This document shows positions 39,291 to 47,828 of a DNA stretch of 64,000 nucleotides, piece after piece. The notes under the pieces are model-generated. The model saw only the letters and a program-made list of their open reading frames with translations, did not search any database and was not told the origin of the DNA. The translations under genes and the position numbers were made by a program. Numbering within the stretch: position 1 is the first letter of the stretch; every line of letters begins with the position of its first letter. Source of the stretch: Massilia terrae (GTDB taxonomy: Bacteria > Pseudomonadota > Gammaproteobacteria > Burkholderiales > Burkholderiaceae_D); contig NZ_JANUGU010000001.1 in the NCBI RefSeq assembly GCF_024753145.1, positions 1,116,001 through 1,180,000 of the forward strand, in the 5' to 3' direction.

Positions 39291-40073
39291 ATGTACATCG
39301 ACTCCCACTGCCACATCAATTTCCCCGAGCTTGCCTCGCGCATGCCCGAAGTGCTCGCCAAAATGGCCGAGAACAAGGTCACGCATGCATTGTGCGTCTC
39401 GGTCGACATGCCGGACTTCCCCCAGGTCCTTGCACTCGCGGAGCAATATCCGCACATCTACGCCTCGGTCGGCGTCCACCCTGATTACGAAGACACCCCG
39501 GAACCAACGGTCGACCAACTGGTCGAACTCGCCAGGAACCCGCGCATCGTCGCCATCGGCGAAACCGGCCTCGACTACTACCGTCTCGAAGGCGACCTGG
39601 AATGGCAGCGCGAGCGTTTCCGCACCCACATCCGGGCCTCGCGCATTGCGAAGAAGCCGCTGATCATCCACACCCGTGCGGCCAGTGCCGATACCATCCG
39701 CATCCTGCAGGAAGAGGGCGCGGCGCCTGAAAAAGGCGGAGTGGCTGGGGTGATGCATTGCTTTACCGAGTCGCTGGAGGTGGCACAGGCCGCGATGGCA
39801 ATGGGCTTCTACATTTCCTTCTCCGGCATCGTCACCTTCAAGAGTGCGAAGGAATTGCAGGAAGTGGCCAAGGCCGTGCCGCTCGAGCGCATGCTGATCG
39901 AAACCGATTCGCCTTACCTGGCGCCGGTGCCGTATCGTGGCAAAATGAATGAGCCCGGCTATGTGCCGCATGTGGCCGAGTTCATCGCCACGCTCAAGGG
40001 TGTGTCGCTGCGCGCAGTGGCGGACGCAACCACGGATAATTTCTTCAAGCTGTTTAACGTGCCAAGGGACTGA
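39291..40073 (+). CDS. tatD: TatD-family metal-dependent hydrolase (deoxyribonuclease)
   Basis: The 260-residue protein has the TatD motifs in order: DSHCHINFPE, GETGLDYYR, PLIIHTRAA, GVMHCFTE and ETDSPYLAPVPYRGK. These are the metal ligands of a TIM-barrel hydrolase. Family members are 3'-5' DNA/RNA exonucleases or D-aminoacyl-tRNA deacylase-like enzymes. TACAATAT at about 39278-39285 may be a -10 box, which would allow expression apart from the upstream operon. The chosen ATG starts the DSHCH strand; a 17-codon upstream extension is not conserved. Confidence 0.93.
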   Translation: MYIDSHCHINFPELASRMPEVLAKMAENKVTHALCVSVDMPDFPQVLALAEQYPHIYASVGVHPDYEDTPEPTVDQLVELARNPRIVAIGETGLDYYRLEGDLEWQRERFRTHIRASRIAKKPLIIHTRAASADTIRILQEEGAAPEKGGVAGVMHCFTESLEVAQAAMAMGFYISFSGIVTFKSAKELQEVAKAVPLERMLIETDSPYLAPVPYRGKMNEPGYVPHVAEFIATLKGVSLRAVADATTDNFFKLFNVPRD

Positions 40074-40076
40074 GCC

Positions 40077-40748
40077 ATGAGCGCTGCGCGCCGCACCATT
40101 CTCCACAGTATCGTGCTGTCGATTTGTCTTGGGTGTGGTTCGGCCGGTGCGGCCACCGCCAGCCAGCTCGCGGATTTCTTTCGCGCCGTGCAGACGGACG
40201 ATGCCGGCACCGTGAGCAAAATGGCGGGCACTGTCATCGCGCCCGACCAGATCAACCCCGTGGGCGGCGAGCCGGCCCTGGTGCTGGCTGCGCGCGAAGG
40301 TTCGATGCGGGTGTTTCAGGCCTTGCTGGCCACCCCCGGCATCCACGTCGACGCCACCGCCATGAACGGCAATACCGCCCTGATGATGGCGGCCTACAAG
40401 CACAATCTGCCCGCGGTCCAGGCGCTGCTGGACAAGGGCGCCGCAGTGAACCGGCCGGGCTGGACCCCGCTGCATTACGCAGCCGCCGCCGGCGACGATG
40501 AGATCACGCGCTTGCTCCTTGAACACGGCGCCAGGGTCGATGCGGTGTCGCCACCGGCCAGCGGCGCCTACACGCCGCTGATGATGGCGGCGCGCGAAGG
40601 GCACGACCGTACCGCGCTGCTGCTGATCGACCACGGCGCCGACGCAAAACTGAGCAATAGCGAGGGCCTCACCGCAACCCAACTGGCGCAGCGGGCCGGC
40701 AAGGACCACGTCGCCGGCGTCATCGCGGGGCGCGCCGCCGCGCACTGA
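40077..40748 (+). CDS. Exported ankyrin-repeat protein
   Basis: The 223-residue protein has a signal peptide (about 1-26, GSAGA-A) and about four ankyrin repeats. Examples are GEPALVLAAREGSMRVFQALL, NGNTALMMAAYKHNLPAVQALL, GWTPLHYAAAAGDDEITRLLL and YTPLMMAAREGHDRTALLL. Ankyrin repeats bind other proteins, and the periplasmic partner is unknown. It begins three bases after tatD and is presumably cotranscribed. Confidence 0.88.
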   Translation: MSAARRTILHSIVLSICLGCGSAGAATASQLADFFRAVQTDDAGTVSKMAGTVIAPDQINPVGGEPALVLAAREGSMRVFQALLATPGIHVDATAMNGNTALMMAAYKHNLPAVQALLDKGAAVNRPGWTPLHYAAAAGDDEITRLLLEHGARVDAVSPPASGAYTPLMMAAREGHDRTALLLIDHGADAKLSNSEGLTATQLAQRAGKDHVAGVIAGRAAAH

Positions 40749-40856
40749 TCCAGCGAACTGGAAGGGAAAGCCCTGCCACCTCCGCGCATGGGCAATCCGC
40801 CATGCCTTGGATAATGGGTTCCACAACAAACCCGAATGCAAGAGGCGGAGGAACAA

Positions 40857-41783
40857 ATGCTGAACGAGCGAGAAATCGAGAGCTGCTACCTGGGGCAGTT
40901 TATTCCGGTTCATTATCATCACAACATGCTGATGGACCCGAACCGTATGCACAACTTCAAGCGTGCGATCGACTATGCGGTATTCCCCGGCGCCAAGGTG
41001 CTGGAGCTGGGCGGCGGCACCGGCGTGCTCTCGTTTTTCGCCGCGCAGAAGGCCGACAAGGTCTACTGCGTCGAGTTCAATCCGGACCTCGTGCAGGAAG
41101 CGCGCAAGTTCCTGGCGATCAACAAGAACGGCCACAAGGTCGAAGTAATCCACGCCGACGCTTTCGACTACCTGCCGCCGGAGCCGGTCGACGTGGTCAT
41201 CTGCGAGATGATCCACGTTGGCATGCTGCGTGAAAAGCAGGTGGACGTGTTCGAGCAGTTCAAGCAGCGCTACCTGGAACGCTTTGGCGGCCCGCTGCCG
41301 GTGTTCATGCCGGAAGCCGTCCTGATGGCCGTGCAGCCGCTGCAGAAAGAATACGATTTCGAGGGCTTCCACGCGCCCATCATCCAGTTCGAGGAAAACA
41401 CGGTCATCTATCCGGACACCGTGCAACTGGGCCAGCCGGTGGTGTACAGCCTGCTCGACTTCTCGCAGGCCGTCAATCCGGTAATCGGCTTCGACGGCCA
41501 GTTCGTGATAGAGCACGATGGCGAGCTGAACGCGCTGCGTTTCATCACCAAAAATATCCTCGCGGTGGTGCAGGAGCAGGGCAGTACGATCGACTGGCTG
41601 AACCACTACATGTCGGTGCCGCTGGCGCTGCCGCTGAAGGTCGCGGTGGGCGATGTGGTCGATATTTCCTTCCGCTACCGCGCCGGCGGGTCGATTCCAT
41701 CGCTGCAGGCGTCGATCAGTACCACACTGGCGCAGGTGGAGCAGATCACTGTCGACGTCCCGCAGGGAATCGAATTCGCATAA
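40857..41783 (+). CDS. Class I SAM methyltransferase resembling protein arginine methyltransferases
   Basis: The 308-residue protein has a PRMT-like layout. An N-terminal segment HHNMLMDPNRMHNFKRAI (about 21-38) precedes the SAM motif ELGGGTG (50-56) and acidic Glu73 on the second strand. Glu117 and Glu126 in CEMIHVGMLREK have the nine-residue spacing of the PRMT double-E loop. A beta-rich C-terminal half (about 150-308) with STIDWLNHY may correspond to the barrel and THW loop. GGAGGAAC fixes the ATG at 40857 over one at 40836. Canonical PRMT residues WMGY are not conserved, so arginine as substrate is an inference; another nucleophile is possible. Confidence 0.75.
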   Translation: MLNEREIESCYLGQFIPVHYHHNMLMDPNRMHNFKRAIDYAVFPGAKVLELGGGTGVLSFFAAQKADKVYCVEFNPDLVQEARKFLAINKNGHKVEVIHADAFDYLPPEPVDVVICEMIHVGMLREKQVDVFEQFKQRYLERFGGPLPVFMPEAVLMAVQPLQKEYDFEGFHAPIIQFEENTVIYPDTVQLGQPVVYSLLDFSQAVNPVIGFDGQFVIEHDGELNALRFITKNILAVVQEQGSTIDWLNHYMSVPLALPLKVAVGDVVDISFRYRAGGSIPSLQASISTTLAQVEQITVDVPQGIEFA

Positions 41784-41793
41784 GCGTACGAGC

Positions 41794-41879
41794 CGTCGTT
41801 CCGGCGCAGGCCGGAACCCATGCCGACTCCCCGAAGTCGGCAACGTTCCCACGGAGCCCGGCCTGCGCCGGGACGACGG
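41794..41879. repeat. REP-like inverted pair with inner hairpin
   Basis: The left CGTCGTTCCGGCGCAGGCC and right GGCCTGCGCCGGGACGACG units are inverted. Between them TGCCGACT (41821-41828) pairs with AGTCGGCA (41835-41842). The element follows the methyltransferase stop. Confidence 0.8.
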
Positions 41880-42019
41880 CCTTTCTCAGCGCCAGCCCGC
41901 CATTCATCCCCCAAATCGCCCCGCCGGTCGCCCCGCGATACCATCCGTCGCATCCCGATTGTGACGTACCCGCCACGCCGCTACAGTAGCCCTGCCCATG
42001 TATTCTTGTCCAAGGAGCG

Positions 42020-42223
42020 ATGATGGTAGGCTTTCTCATCTGGTTGGTGTTATTGTTTCTTTGCTGGCCGATCGCACTGCTGGCGCTGATCCTGTATCCG
42101 CTGGTGTGGCTCGTATGCCTCCCATTCCGGATCGTCGGCATCGGCGTCGAGGCCGTGTTCGAGACCCTGCGCGCGATCCTGCTGCTGCCGGCGCGCGTGC
42201 TTGGTGGCGGCCCGCACCGTTAA
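42020..42223 (+). CDS. Small membrane protein of unknown function
   Basis: The 67-residue protein has two very hydrophobic stretches (about 3-37) rich in Leu and Trp, then an amphipathic segment VEAVFETLRAILLLPARVL. It should be an inner-membrane hairpin. AAGGAGC lies just before tandem ATGs, so translation is well supported. I recognise no family. Confidence 0.72.
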   Translation: MMVGFLIWLVLLFLCWPIALLALILYPLVWLVCLPFRIVGIGVEAVFETLRAILLLPARVLGGGPHR

Positions 42224-42311
42224 GGCAGGTCTGCAGTGTGGGCCAATTAACAGACGGCTCGGCCGCGATGGCCTACTTTGATCCTTCCATCTTTGAAGAC
42301 AAGGACCGACT

Positions 42312-42539
42312 ATGCGACTGGATATTTACCGCAGAGCCGAAAATGGCGGCAAGTTCTCCTACCTGGCTGTCCCGGAAGCGCGCAATATTCCGGAGGAAGC
42401 CACCAATACCGACTGGGAAGTCGAGGCCCGCGCCGTCGAGGTTGACGACGATGCCGAGCACATCCCCGACTACCACATCAGCAACCTCTGCGGCCAGATC
42501 GGCGAAAAGGGTTACGCGGTCACTTCAATGTATCTCTGA
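42312..42539 (+). CDS. Short conserved-looking protein, possibly DUF6139
   Basis: The 75-residue acidic protein begins MRLDIYRRAENGGKFSYLAVPE and has a Glu/Asp-rich middle (ARAVEVDDDAEHIPDYH). I think it belongs to a short betaproteobacterial family (DUF6139), unverified. AAGGACC lies at normal spacing before the ATG. Soluble and without Cys pairs or a signal; no function can be given. The 169 bp between it and lpxO contain only an imperfect GC hairpin. Confidence 0.7.
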   Translation: MRLDIYRRAENGGKFSYLAVPEARNIPEEATNTDWEVEARAVEVDDDAEHIPDYHISNLCGQIGEKGYAVTSMYL

Positions 42540-42708
42540 TTCACGTCCTTGCCGGTGTTGGCTGTGGCGCGATCCTGACGCCTTGGCCGACCGGCGCCGT
42601 CTCTACGGCAAAAACCGCCGCCGGCGTCCTTGGGCCGCCGGTGGTTGTGGTATCCTTGCGCCTCGGTAAACGACGACATCAGCCGCTGCCGGCTGAAACG
42701 GAGGTGCA

Positions 42709-43608
42709 ATGAAGTGGGTAATTGTAGGTTTTCTGGTACTGTCGGTCCTGCATATCCATTTCCGAGGCAGGGTCCGCCTGCCATTCGGCCGCCAGCTGTT
42801 CGACCACTCGTCGTTCATGGCGCCGATCAATATCTTTATGCACCTGTTTTCGCGGGTGCCCAACACGCCTTACGTCCCCGTCGAGCAGTTCCCTGATCTC
42901 GCCCCTTTGCAGCAGAACTGGCAAGTGATCCGCGCCGAGGCCGAAAACCTCGTGGCGATGCAAAAGATCAAGGCCGCGGAAAACAACGACGACGCCGGCT
43001 TCAACTCCTTCTTCAAGAATGGCTGGAAGCGCTTCTACCTGAAGTGGTACGACGCCAGCCATCCGTCGGCCGAGCGCCTGTGCCCGGAAACGTACAAGCT
43101 GCTGAAGAACATCCCGTCGGTCAAGGCGGCGATGTTTGCCGAACTGCCGCCCGGCGGCAAACTCAACAAGCACCGCGATCCCTTCGCCGGCTCGCTCCGT
43201 TATCACCTGGGCCTGGCCACCCCCAACGATGACCGCTGCTTCATCGAAGTCGATGGCGAACCCTACAGCTGGCGCGACGGCCAGGGCGTCATCTTCGACG
43301 AAACCTATATCCACTGGGCCATCAACGGCAGCGAAAGCGATCGCATCATCCTGTTCTGCGACGTCGAGCGTCCGATGCGCTGGCGCTGGATGCAGGCGAT
43401 CAACCGCTGGCTCGGCCGTACGATGATGACGGCGGCGGCCTCGCCGAACGAGACCGGCGACCAGACCGGCCTCGTGAGCAAGCTTTTCCGCGTCTCCTAC
43501 TACATGGGCCAGTACCGCCGCCGCTACAAGGCGTGGAACAAGACTGCCTACAAGCTCACCAAAGTCGGGCTGATTGTCGGCATCGCCGCGCTGATCTACT
43601 GGATCTGA
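42709..43608 (+). CDS. lpxO: Lipid A 2-hydroxylase LpxO-like (aspartyl/asparaginyl beta-hydroxylase family)
   Basis: The 299-residue protein has hydrophobic segments at both ends (about 1-16 and 280-299) and a 2-oxoglutarate/iron dioxygenase core. Iron ligands His155 and Asp157 lie in LNKHRDPF and distal His202 in ETYIHWAING, and an Arg in the SDRIILFCDVERP strand fits 2-oxoglutarate binding. LpxO hydroxylates the 2-position of a secondary acyl chain of lipid A at the inner membrane. The architecture fits LpxO better than soluble Asp hydroxylases. It stands alone. Confidence 0.87.
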   Translation: MKWVIVGFLVLSVLHIHFRGRVRLPFGRQLFDHSSFMAPINIFMHLFSRVPNTPYVPVEQFPDLAPLQQNWQVIRAEAENLVAMQKIKAAENNDDAGFNSFFKNGWKRFYLKWYDASHPSAERLCPETYKLLKNIPSVKAAMFAELPPGGKLNKHRDPFAGSLRYHLGLATPNDDRCFIEVDGEPYSWRDGQGVIFDETYIHWAINGSESDRIILFCDVERPMRWRWMQAINRWLGRTMMTAAASPNETGDQTGLVSKLFRVSYYMGQYRRRYKAWNKTAYKLTKVGLIVGIAALIYWI

Positions 43609-43619
43609 TCGTCGGTTGC

Positions 43620-43660
43620 CGTCGCCCCGGCGCAGGCCGGGGCCCATGCTGAGCTGACCG
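43620..43660. repeat. REP-like palindrome, single copy
   Basis: CGTCGCCCCGGCGCAGGCCGGGGCCCATG-like unit lies between the convergent lpxO and usp genes. A mirrored right unit is not apparent. Confidence 0.6.
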
Positions 43661-43667
43661 GAAATGC

Positions 43668-44105
43668 TCAGCGATAAACCAGCACCGGAATCGCGCTGTG
43701 TACCAGCACCTTCTGCGTTTCACTCCCCAGTAACATTCCTTTGACGCCACGCCGTCCATGCGATGCCATGATGATGAGGTCGCATTTTTGGTCCCTGGCT
43801 GTCTGCAAGATCGCCTCGTACGGATCATCCGACACCACCTGAGTCACCGAGCAGGGCACGCCTGCGGTACGGGCCGCATTGCTGATGAAGGTCAGATGGA
43901 TTTCAGCCTGCTGCTCGGTCGACGCGTTGAACTGGTGCTCCGTGTCTTCCAGCATGTCGGTCTTGTAGGTGATGGTGTGGAACTCCGGCCGCACCGTCAG
44001 TCCGACGACCTGGGCGCCGACCTCCTTGGCAAAGCTGATGCCGGCCAGCACCGCTCGTTCGGACAGGTCCGAACCGTCGGTCGGTAATAGGATTTGCTTG
44101 AACAT
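43668..44105 (-). CDS. Universal stress protein (UspA family)
   Basis: The 145-residue Usp domain starts MFKQILLPTDGSDLSERAV and ends with the ATP-binding signature SHGRRGVKGMLLGSETQKVL and HSAIPVLVYR. It is of the nucleotide-binding class and should form cytoplasmic dimers. GAGGAGCC at good spacing marks this ATG, so a 13-codon upstream extension is not used. A hairpin directly upstream could terminate rlhA transcription or control this gene. Confidence 0.94.
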   Translation of the reverse strand: MFKQILLPTDGSDLSERAVLAGISFAKEVGAQVVGLTVRPEFHTITYKTDMLEDTEHQFNASTEQQAEIHLTFISNAARTAGVPCSVTQVVSDDPYEAILQTARDQKCDLIIMASHGRRGVKGMLLGSETQKVLVHSAIPVLVYR

Positions 44106-44120
44106 GTTGGCTCCTCTCCA

Positions 44121-44142
44121 AAAGGCGCCGTCTTCACGGCGC
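44121..44142 (-). terminator. Candidate terminator between rlhA and usp
   Basis: A 7-bp stem (44125-44131 with 44136-44142) and tetraloop is followed on the minus strand by CTTTT. The U run is short. Confidence 0.55.
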
Positions 44143-44233
44143 ACTGCTGGCGCCCAGTCTGGCGTTCCAGGTGGCCGGGCGCTTGATCGCGCTCAATCGG
44201 GCGCGAGCGACTCGGGCAAGGAGAGGGCGCCGA

Positions 44234-46204
44234 TCAGGCGCGCGGACGCTGACGGTGGAATACCAGCGGGCTGTACGGAATTGCCGACGGCGGCGGCGAA
44301 TTGAGGATGCCCGGCTTCATCGCACCGACCACATGCATCTCGCACGGCTTGCAATCGAAGCGCAGGGTGTAGCGCTCGTTGCCGCTCACCAGCGTCATCG
44401 GCTCGGCACGTACCTGGCCCTGCACACCCTGGACGCCCTTGGCTTGCTTGGGGCACAGGTTGAACGAGAAGCGCAGGCAATGCTTGGTGATCATCAGCGA
44501 CACTTCGCCCGGCTCCTCGTGCGACTCGTAGGCCGCATCGATTAGCTGCACGCCGTGCTTGTGATAGAACGCGCGCGCCTTTTCATTATAGACATTAGCG
44601 AGGTAACTGAGTTGGTTCTCGGGATAGGCCGGAGCCGGTTCCGCCGGCGCCTTGCGCTCCGGACGTTGCCATGCAGCCAGACGTGCCGCCTCATGCGCCG
44701 CCACCGCATCGCGGCGCAGCGCGTTGATGGTGGACGACGGCACGAACCAGGGGCGCGGCAAGGCCAGTTCGACTGACTCAGCGGTGAACATCGTGTTGCC
44801 GAGTTTGCCGAGGCTGGTGCGCAGCGCGCTGTCAGCCTGCGCGGCCTGCTGGGCCGGCTGGAAAGCGATCGCGGCATCGCTTACGCTGGTGATGCCGTCC
44901 TCATCCGTCAGCGACAGGCGCAGGCCGTCGGCGTGTTCGCTCAGGGTCAGGTACAGGGCCACCTTGCGATCGGACGATTTCTTGGTCAGCGCAGCTTCCC
45001 ATTGGTGGTCGCGGTTGCGGTGGATCTCGACGCCAACCTTCAGGCCGGTGAGGGTGGCGATCGGCTCATTCGGATAGACACGCCACAGTGCGCCTTCCTC
45101 GCTCGCGCCGACCTTCTCGACACGGTTGGCGAGGATGCCGACCGTATTGCGCTTGTGCATGTAGTTCAGGCCGTCGCCGTTGGCGAGCGCCTCGCTGGCC
45201 ACCAGGTCGAAATGGTCGCCCGCGACGCGGCTGACCACGCCCAGCTGCACGCCGACGTATTTGGGTGAATCGAAAGCGCCGATTTCCGACTGGCGGCCGT
45301 TGGCAAAGTAGTCGGTATGGCCGCGGTGGAAGTTCTTGTCGACATCGGGCGTGAACAGCACCTCGGTGCGGCCGCTCGAGGCGCGCGTGAACTCCGGGCG
45401 GCGCTCCAGCAAGTCGTCCAGCAGCAGGCGATAGTGGGCCGTGATGTTTTTCACGTAACCCATGTCCTTGTAGCGGCCCTCGATCTTGAACGAGCGGATG
45501 CCGGCGTCGACCAGCGCTTCCAGGTTCGCGCTCTGGTCATTGTCCTTCATCGACAGCAGGTGCTTCTCGTAAGCGACGACCCGGCCCTGCCCATCGCTCA
45601 GCGTGTAGGGCAGGCGGCAAGCTTGCGAGCAGTCGCCGCGGTTCGCGCTGCGGCCAGTATCGGCATGCGAGATGTAGCACTGGCCGGAAAACGCCACGCA
45701 CAGGGCGCCATGGACGAAATATTCCAGCGGCGTATCGGTCGCCTCATGAACTTCGCGGATCTGCTTGAGGCTGAGCTCACGGGCCAGCACAAGCTGCGAA
45801 AAACCCACCTGGCCGAGGAAGCGCGCTTTCTCAGCGGTGCGGATATCACACTGCGTGCTTGCATGCAGCTGAATCGGCGGCAAGTCCATTTCCAGCAGCC
45901 CCATGTCCTGCACGATCAGCGCGTCGACCCCGGCGTCGTAGAGCTGCCAGATCTGTTTGCGCGCAGCCTCGATCTCGGCGTCGTGCAAGATGGTGTTCAG
46001 TGTGACGAAGATGCGCGCGCGGTAACGGTGGGCGAATTCCACCAGTGCAGCGATGTCCTCGATCGGATTGCTCGCATTGTGGCGCGCGCCGAAGGCCGGA
46101 CCGCCGATGTAGACCGCGTCGGCCCCATGCAGGATCGCCTCACGGCCGATTTCGGCGGTTTTGGCGGGCGACAGGAGTTCGAGCTGGTGGGCGAGCAATG
46201 ACAT
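44234..46204 (-). CDS. rlhA: U32-family 23S rRNA C2501 hydroxylase RlhA (YdcP-like)
   Basis: At 656 residues it matches E. coli RlhA (653) rather than the shorter TrhP/YegQ. It opens LELLSPAKTAEIGREAILHGADAVYIGG. The U32 cysteine cluster appears in GALCVAFSGQCYIS and NRGDCSQACR, probably holding an Fe-S centre, and FKIEGRYKDMGYVKNIT follows. RlhA supports 5-hydroxylation of C2501 in 23S rRNA. The last 100 residues carry additional Cys (HCLRFSFNLCPKQ and RFDCKPCEMHV). It is monocistronic. Confidence 0.88.
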   Translation of the reverse strand: MSLLAHQLELLSPAKTAEIGREAILHGADAVYIGGPAFGARHNASNPIEDIAALVEFAHRYRARIFVTLNTILHDAEIEAARKQIWQLYDAGVDALIVQDMGLLEMDLPPIQLHASTQCDIRTAEKARFLGQVGFSQLVLARELSLKQIREVHEATDTPLEYFVHGALCVAFSGQCYISHADTGRSANRGDCSQACRLPYTLSDGQGRVVAYEKHLLSMKDNDQSANLEALVDAGIRSFKIEGRYKDMGYVKNITAHYRLLLDDLLERRPEFTRASSGRTEVLFTPDVDKNFHRGHTDYFANGRQSEIGAFDSPKYVGVQLGVVSRVAGDHFDLVASEALANGDGLNYMHKRNTVGILANRVEKVGASEEGALWRVYPNEPIATLTGLKVGVEIHRNRDHQWEAALTKKSSDRKVALYLTLSEHADGLRLSLTDEDGITSVSDAAIAFQPAQQAAQADSALRTSLGKLGNTMFTAESVELALPRPWFVPSSTINALRRDAVAAHEAARLAAWQRPERKAPAEPAPAYPENQLSYLANVYNEKARAFYHKHGVQLIDAAYESHEEPGEVSLMITKHCLRFSFNLCPKQAKGVQGVQGQVRAEPMTLVSGNERYTLRFDCKPCEMHVVGAMKPGILNSPPPSAIPYSPLVFHRQRPRA

Positions 46205-46384
46205 GGCGGATCCTTCGGTTCAAGCGCCGGATTATAGCGAAATCAAGCACTTATTGTCAGCAAGCCCGCGTTGGCGCGCAGTGGGACATTGACAAACTCA
46301 TTACACGGCGACCGTGAATTTTTAGAAAATCTTTATGTGCCCAGGCCTAGACTCCAATGCATCGTTGCAAAGGGGAGCGGGAAG

Positions 46385-47077
46385 ATGGACACACGTGTCA
46401 TCACTATCGTCGATGGTAGCGCGGACGGGGCCAGCGCTAGCAGCCTGGTCGCTCAAAATATCGCAGCCGGGCTGGCGTACTCGGGACGTAAAGTTTTGCT
46501 CGCGGACGCCACTTCCGGGCAAGCCAGTGCCGACTGGGCGCGCGTCCGTACCCAAGCGCGAATCCGCCCTCGGATCAAAGCACAAGCGGTTCGATGCGAT
46601 CAACTGCGCGACTGCCTTGAGCGCGAGTGCGAGCGCTACGACCTAGTCGTGATCGATGCCGGCGGCGCGGGGGATCGCTCGACCCTGTGCGCCCTCATCG
46701 CGGCCCAGGTGGCGGTCATATTGGTCGAAACTGATTTTGGCGCCGCCGTCCGCGTGCCGCCTCCGGCCGGCCTGCTGTATCAGGCACGCCTGTTCAATCC
46801 GGGCTTGGATATCGTCCGCGTGGCGTTGTGCCCGGAGGCCGATCCAGACGGGGCTGCGCTCCAGAAGTTCGGTCGCGACGCGCTACGGCTCGGCGCCGCA
46901 CGCACGACTTCCACCGCCCTGCACTTGGCGACCCTCCGATCGGGCGCGCAAATCGCAGGCCATTGCCTCCGCGACCAGCAAGGCAGCGCCGGCGCAGCCC
47001 AAATTGGCGATTTGCTCCGCGAGATTTGTCCCACGCGGGACAAGCGCCAATTCTTCAACCAGAAAGTGTATTCATGA
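46385..47077 (+). CDS. ParA/MinD-like protein lacking the P-loop
   Basis: The 230-residue protein follows the ParA layout: first strand RVITIVDGSADGASASS where KGGVGKTT would be, NIAAGLAYSGRKVLLADATSG, and YDLVVIDAGGAGDRSTLCALIAAQVAVILVETD. The P-loop has no lysine at all, so classical ATP hydrolysis is unlikely and a pseudo-ATPase or scaffold role is inferred. GGGAGCGGGAAG precedes the ATG; the frame extends upstream without family resemblance. Its stop overlaps the porin start by four bases, so the two are coupled. A BcsQ- or CpsD-like role was considered, but no partner is nearby. Confidence 0.65.
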   Translation: MDTRVITIVDGSADGASASSLVAQNIAAGLAYSGRKVLLADATSGQASADWARVRTQARIRPRIKAQAVRCDQLRDCLERECERYDLVVIDAGGAGDRSTLCALIAAQVAVILVETDFGAAVRVPPPAGLLYQARLFNPGLDIVRVALCPEADPDGAALQKFGRDALRLGAARTTSTALHLATLRSGAQIAGHCLRDQQGSAGAAQIGDLLREICPTRDKRQFFNQKVYS

Positions 47078-47808
47078 GAAAAACAATATTTGCCATATCC
47101 CTGGCGGTTGGCATGGTCGAACCGCTGCACGCACAGCAGCAGCCGTTCAGCGCCAATGCCGCGCTTGTCTCTGATTACCGGTACCGCGGCATTTCGCAAT
47201 CTCGGCTGGGTCCCGCGCTGCAAGGCGGTGCGGACTATGCGGACGGCGCCAATGGCATGTACGGGGGCACGTGGCTGTCGACGATCCGCTGGACCCGCGA
47301 TGCGGGCGGCGGCGGAGATGCCGAGTGGGACCTATATGCAGGACGGCGTGGCCAGCTCTCGGCCGACATCAGCTATGACGCCGGGATGCTCGCCTACGTC
47401 TATCCGGGGAACGGCCTGGGCAAGGTCGCCGGACTATCCAATGCCAATACCGTGGAAGCATATGGCCAGCTCGGCTACGGACCGGCCTACGCCAAGTATT
47501 CGCTGGCGCTCACGAACTTGTTCGGTTTTGTCGACAGCCATCGCAGCGGCTATCTCGACCTTGGAGCGAATATCGACCTCGGTGGCGATCTCGCACTCAA
47601 CCTGCACGCCGGACACCAGCAAGTGCATGGCCACGGCGAGGCTGCCTACAGCGACTGGAAGGTAGGTCTGTCGAAGAAATGGGGCTCCGCGACCGGTTCG
47701 CTCGCCCTGGTCGCCACCAATGCGAATAGAACGGCCTACGCGGCGCCGACAAATAGCAAATTCCTCGGCGCGACGGCGCTTGTCGCGAGCGTCAGCGTCA
47801 GCTTCTGA
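47074..47808 (+). CDS. TorF-family putative outer-membrane porin
   Basis: The 244-residue protein has a signal peptide (to about 20, PLHA-Q). The family opening SANAALVSDYRYRGISQSRLGPALQGG follows, then alternating amphipathic strands and a terminal Phe (SVSF). It is predicted to be a small beta-barrel of unknown selectivity. It is translationally coupled (ATGA) to the ParA-like gene and ends 119 bp before the kdp operon, with the KdpE-like site in between. Confidence 0.85.
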   Translation: MRKTIFAISLAVGMVEPLHAQQQPFSANAALVSDYRYRGISQSRLGPALQGGADYADGANGMYGGTWLSTIRWTRDAGGGGDAEWDLYAGRRGQLSADISYDAGMLAYVYPGNGLGKVAGLSNANTVEAYGQLGYGPAYAKYSLALTNLFGFVDSHRSGYLDLGANIDLGGDLALNLHAGHQQVHGHGEAAYSDWKVGLSKKWGSATGSLALVATNANRTAYAAPTNSKFLGATALVASVSVSF

Positions 47809-47828
47809 GTCGGATCGGGCATGGCATT

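Noticed and set aside
38937..41852. Minus-strand open frame of about 970 codons across tatD, the ankyrin and the methyltransferase genes
   Set aside because: It runs antisense to three genes with clear motifs and shows no coherent domain; it reflects codon-position GC bias.
42600..42655. GC-rich hairpin before lpxO as a terminator
   Set aside because: The arms pair only with bulges and no T run follows on either strand.
46289..46294. TTGACA as a -35 box for the ParA-like gene
   Set aside because: No acceptable -10 hexamer lies 16-18 bp downstream, so it was not listed as a promoter.
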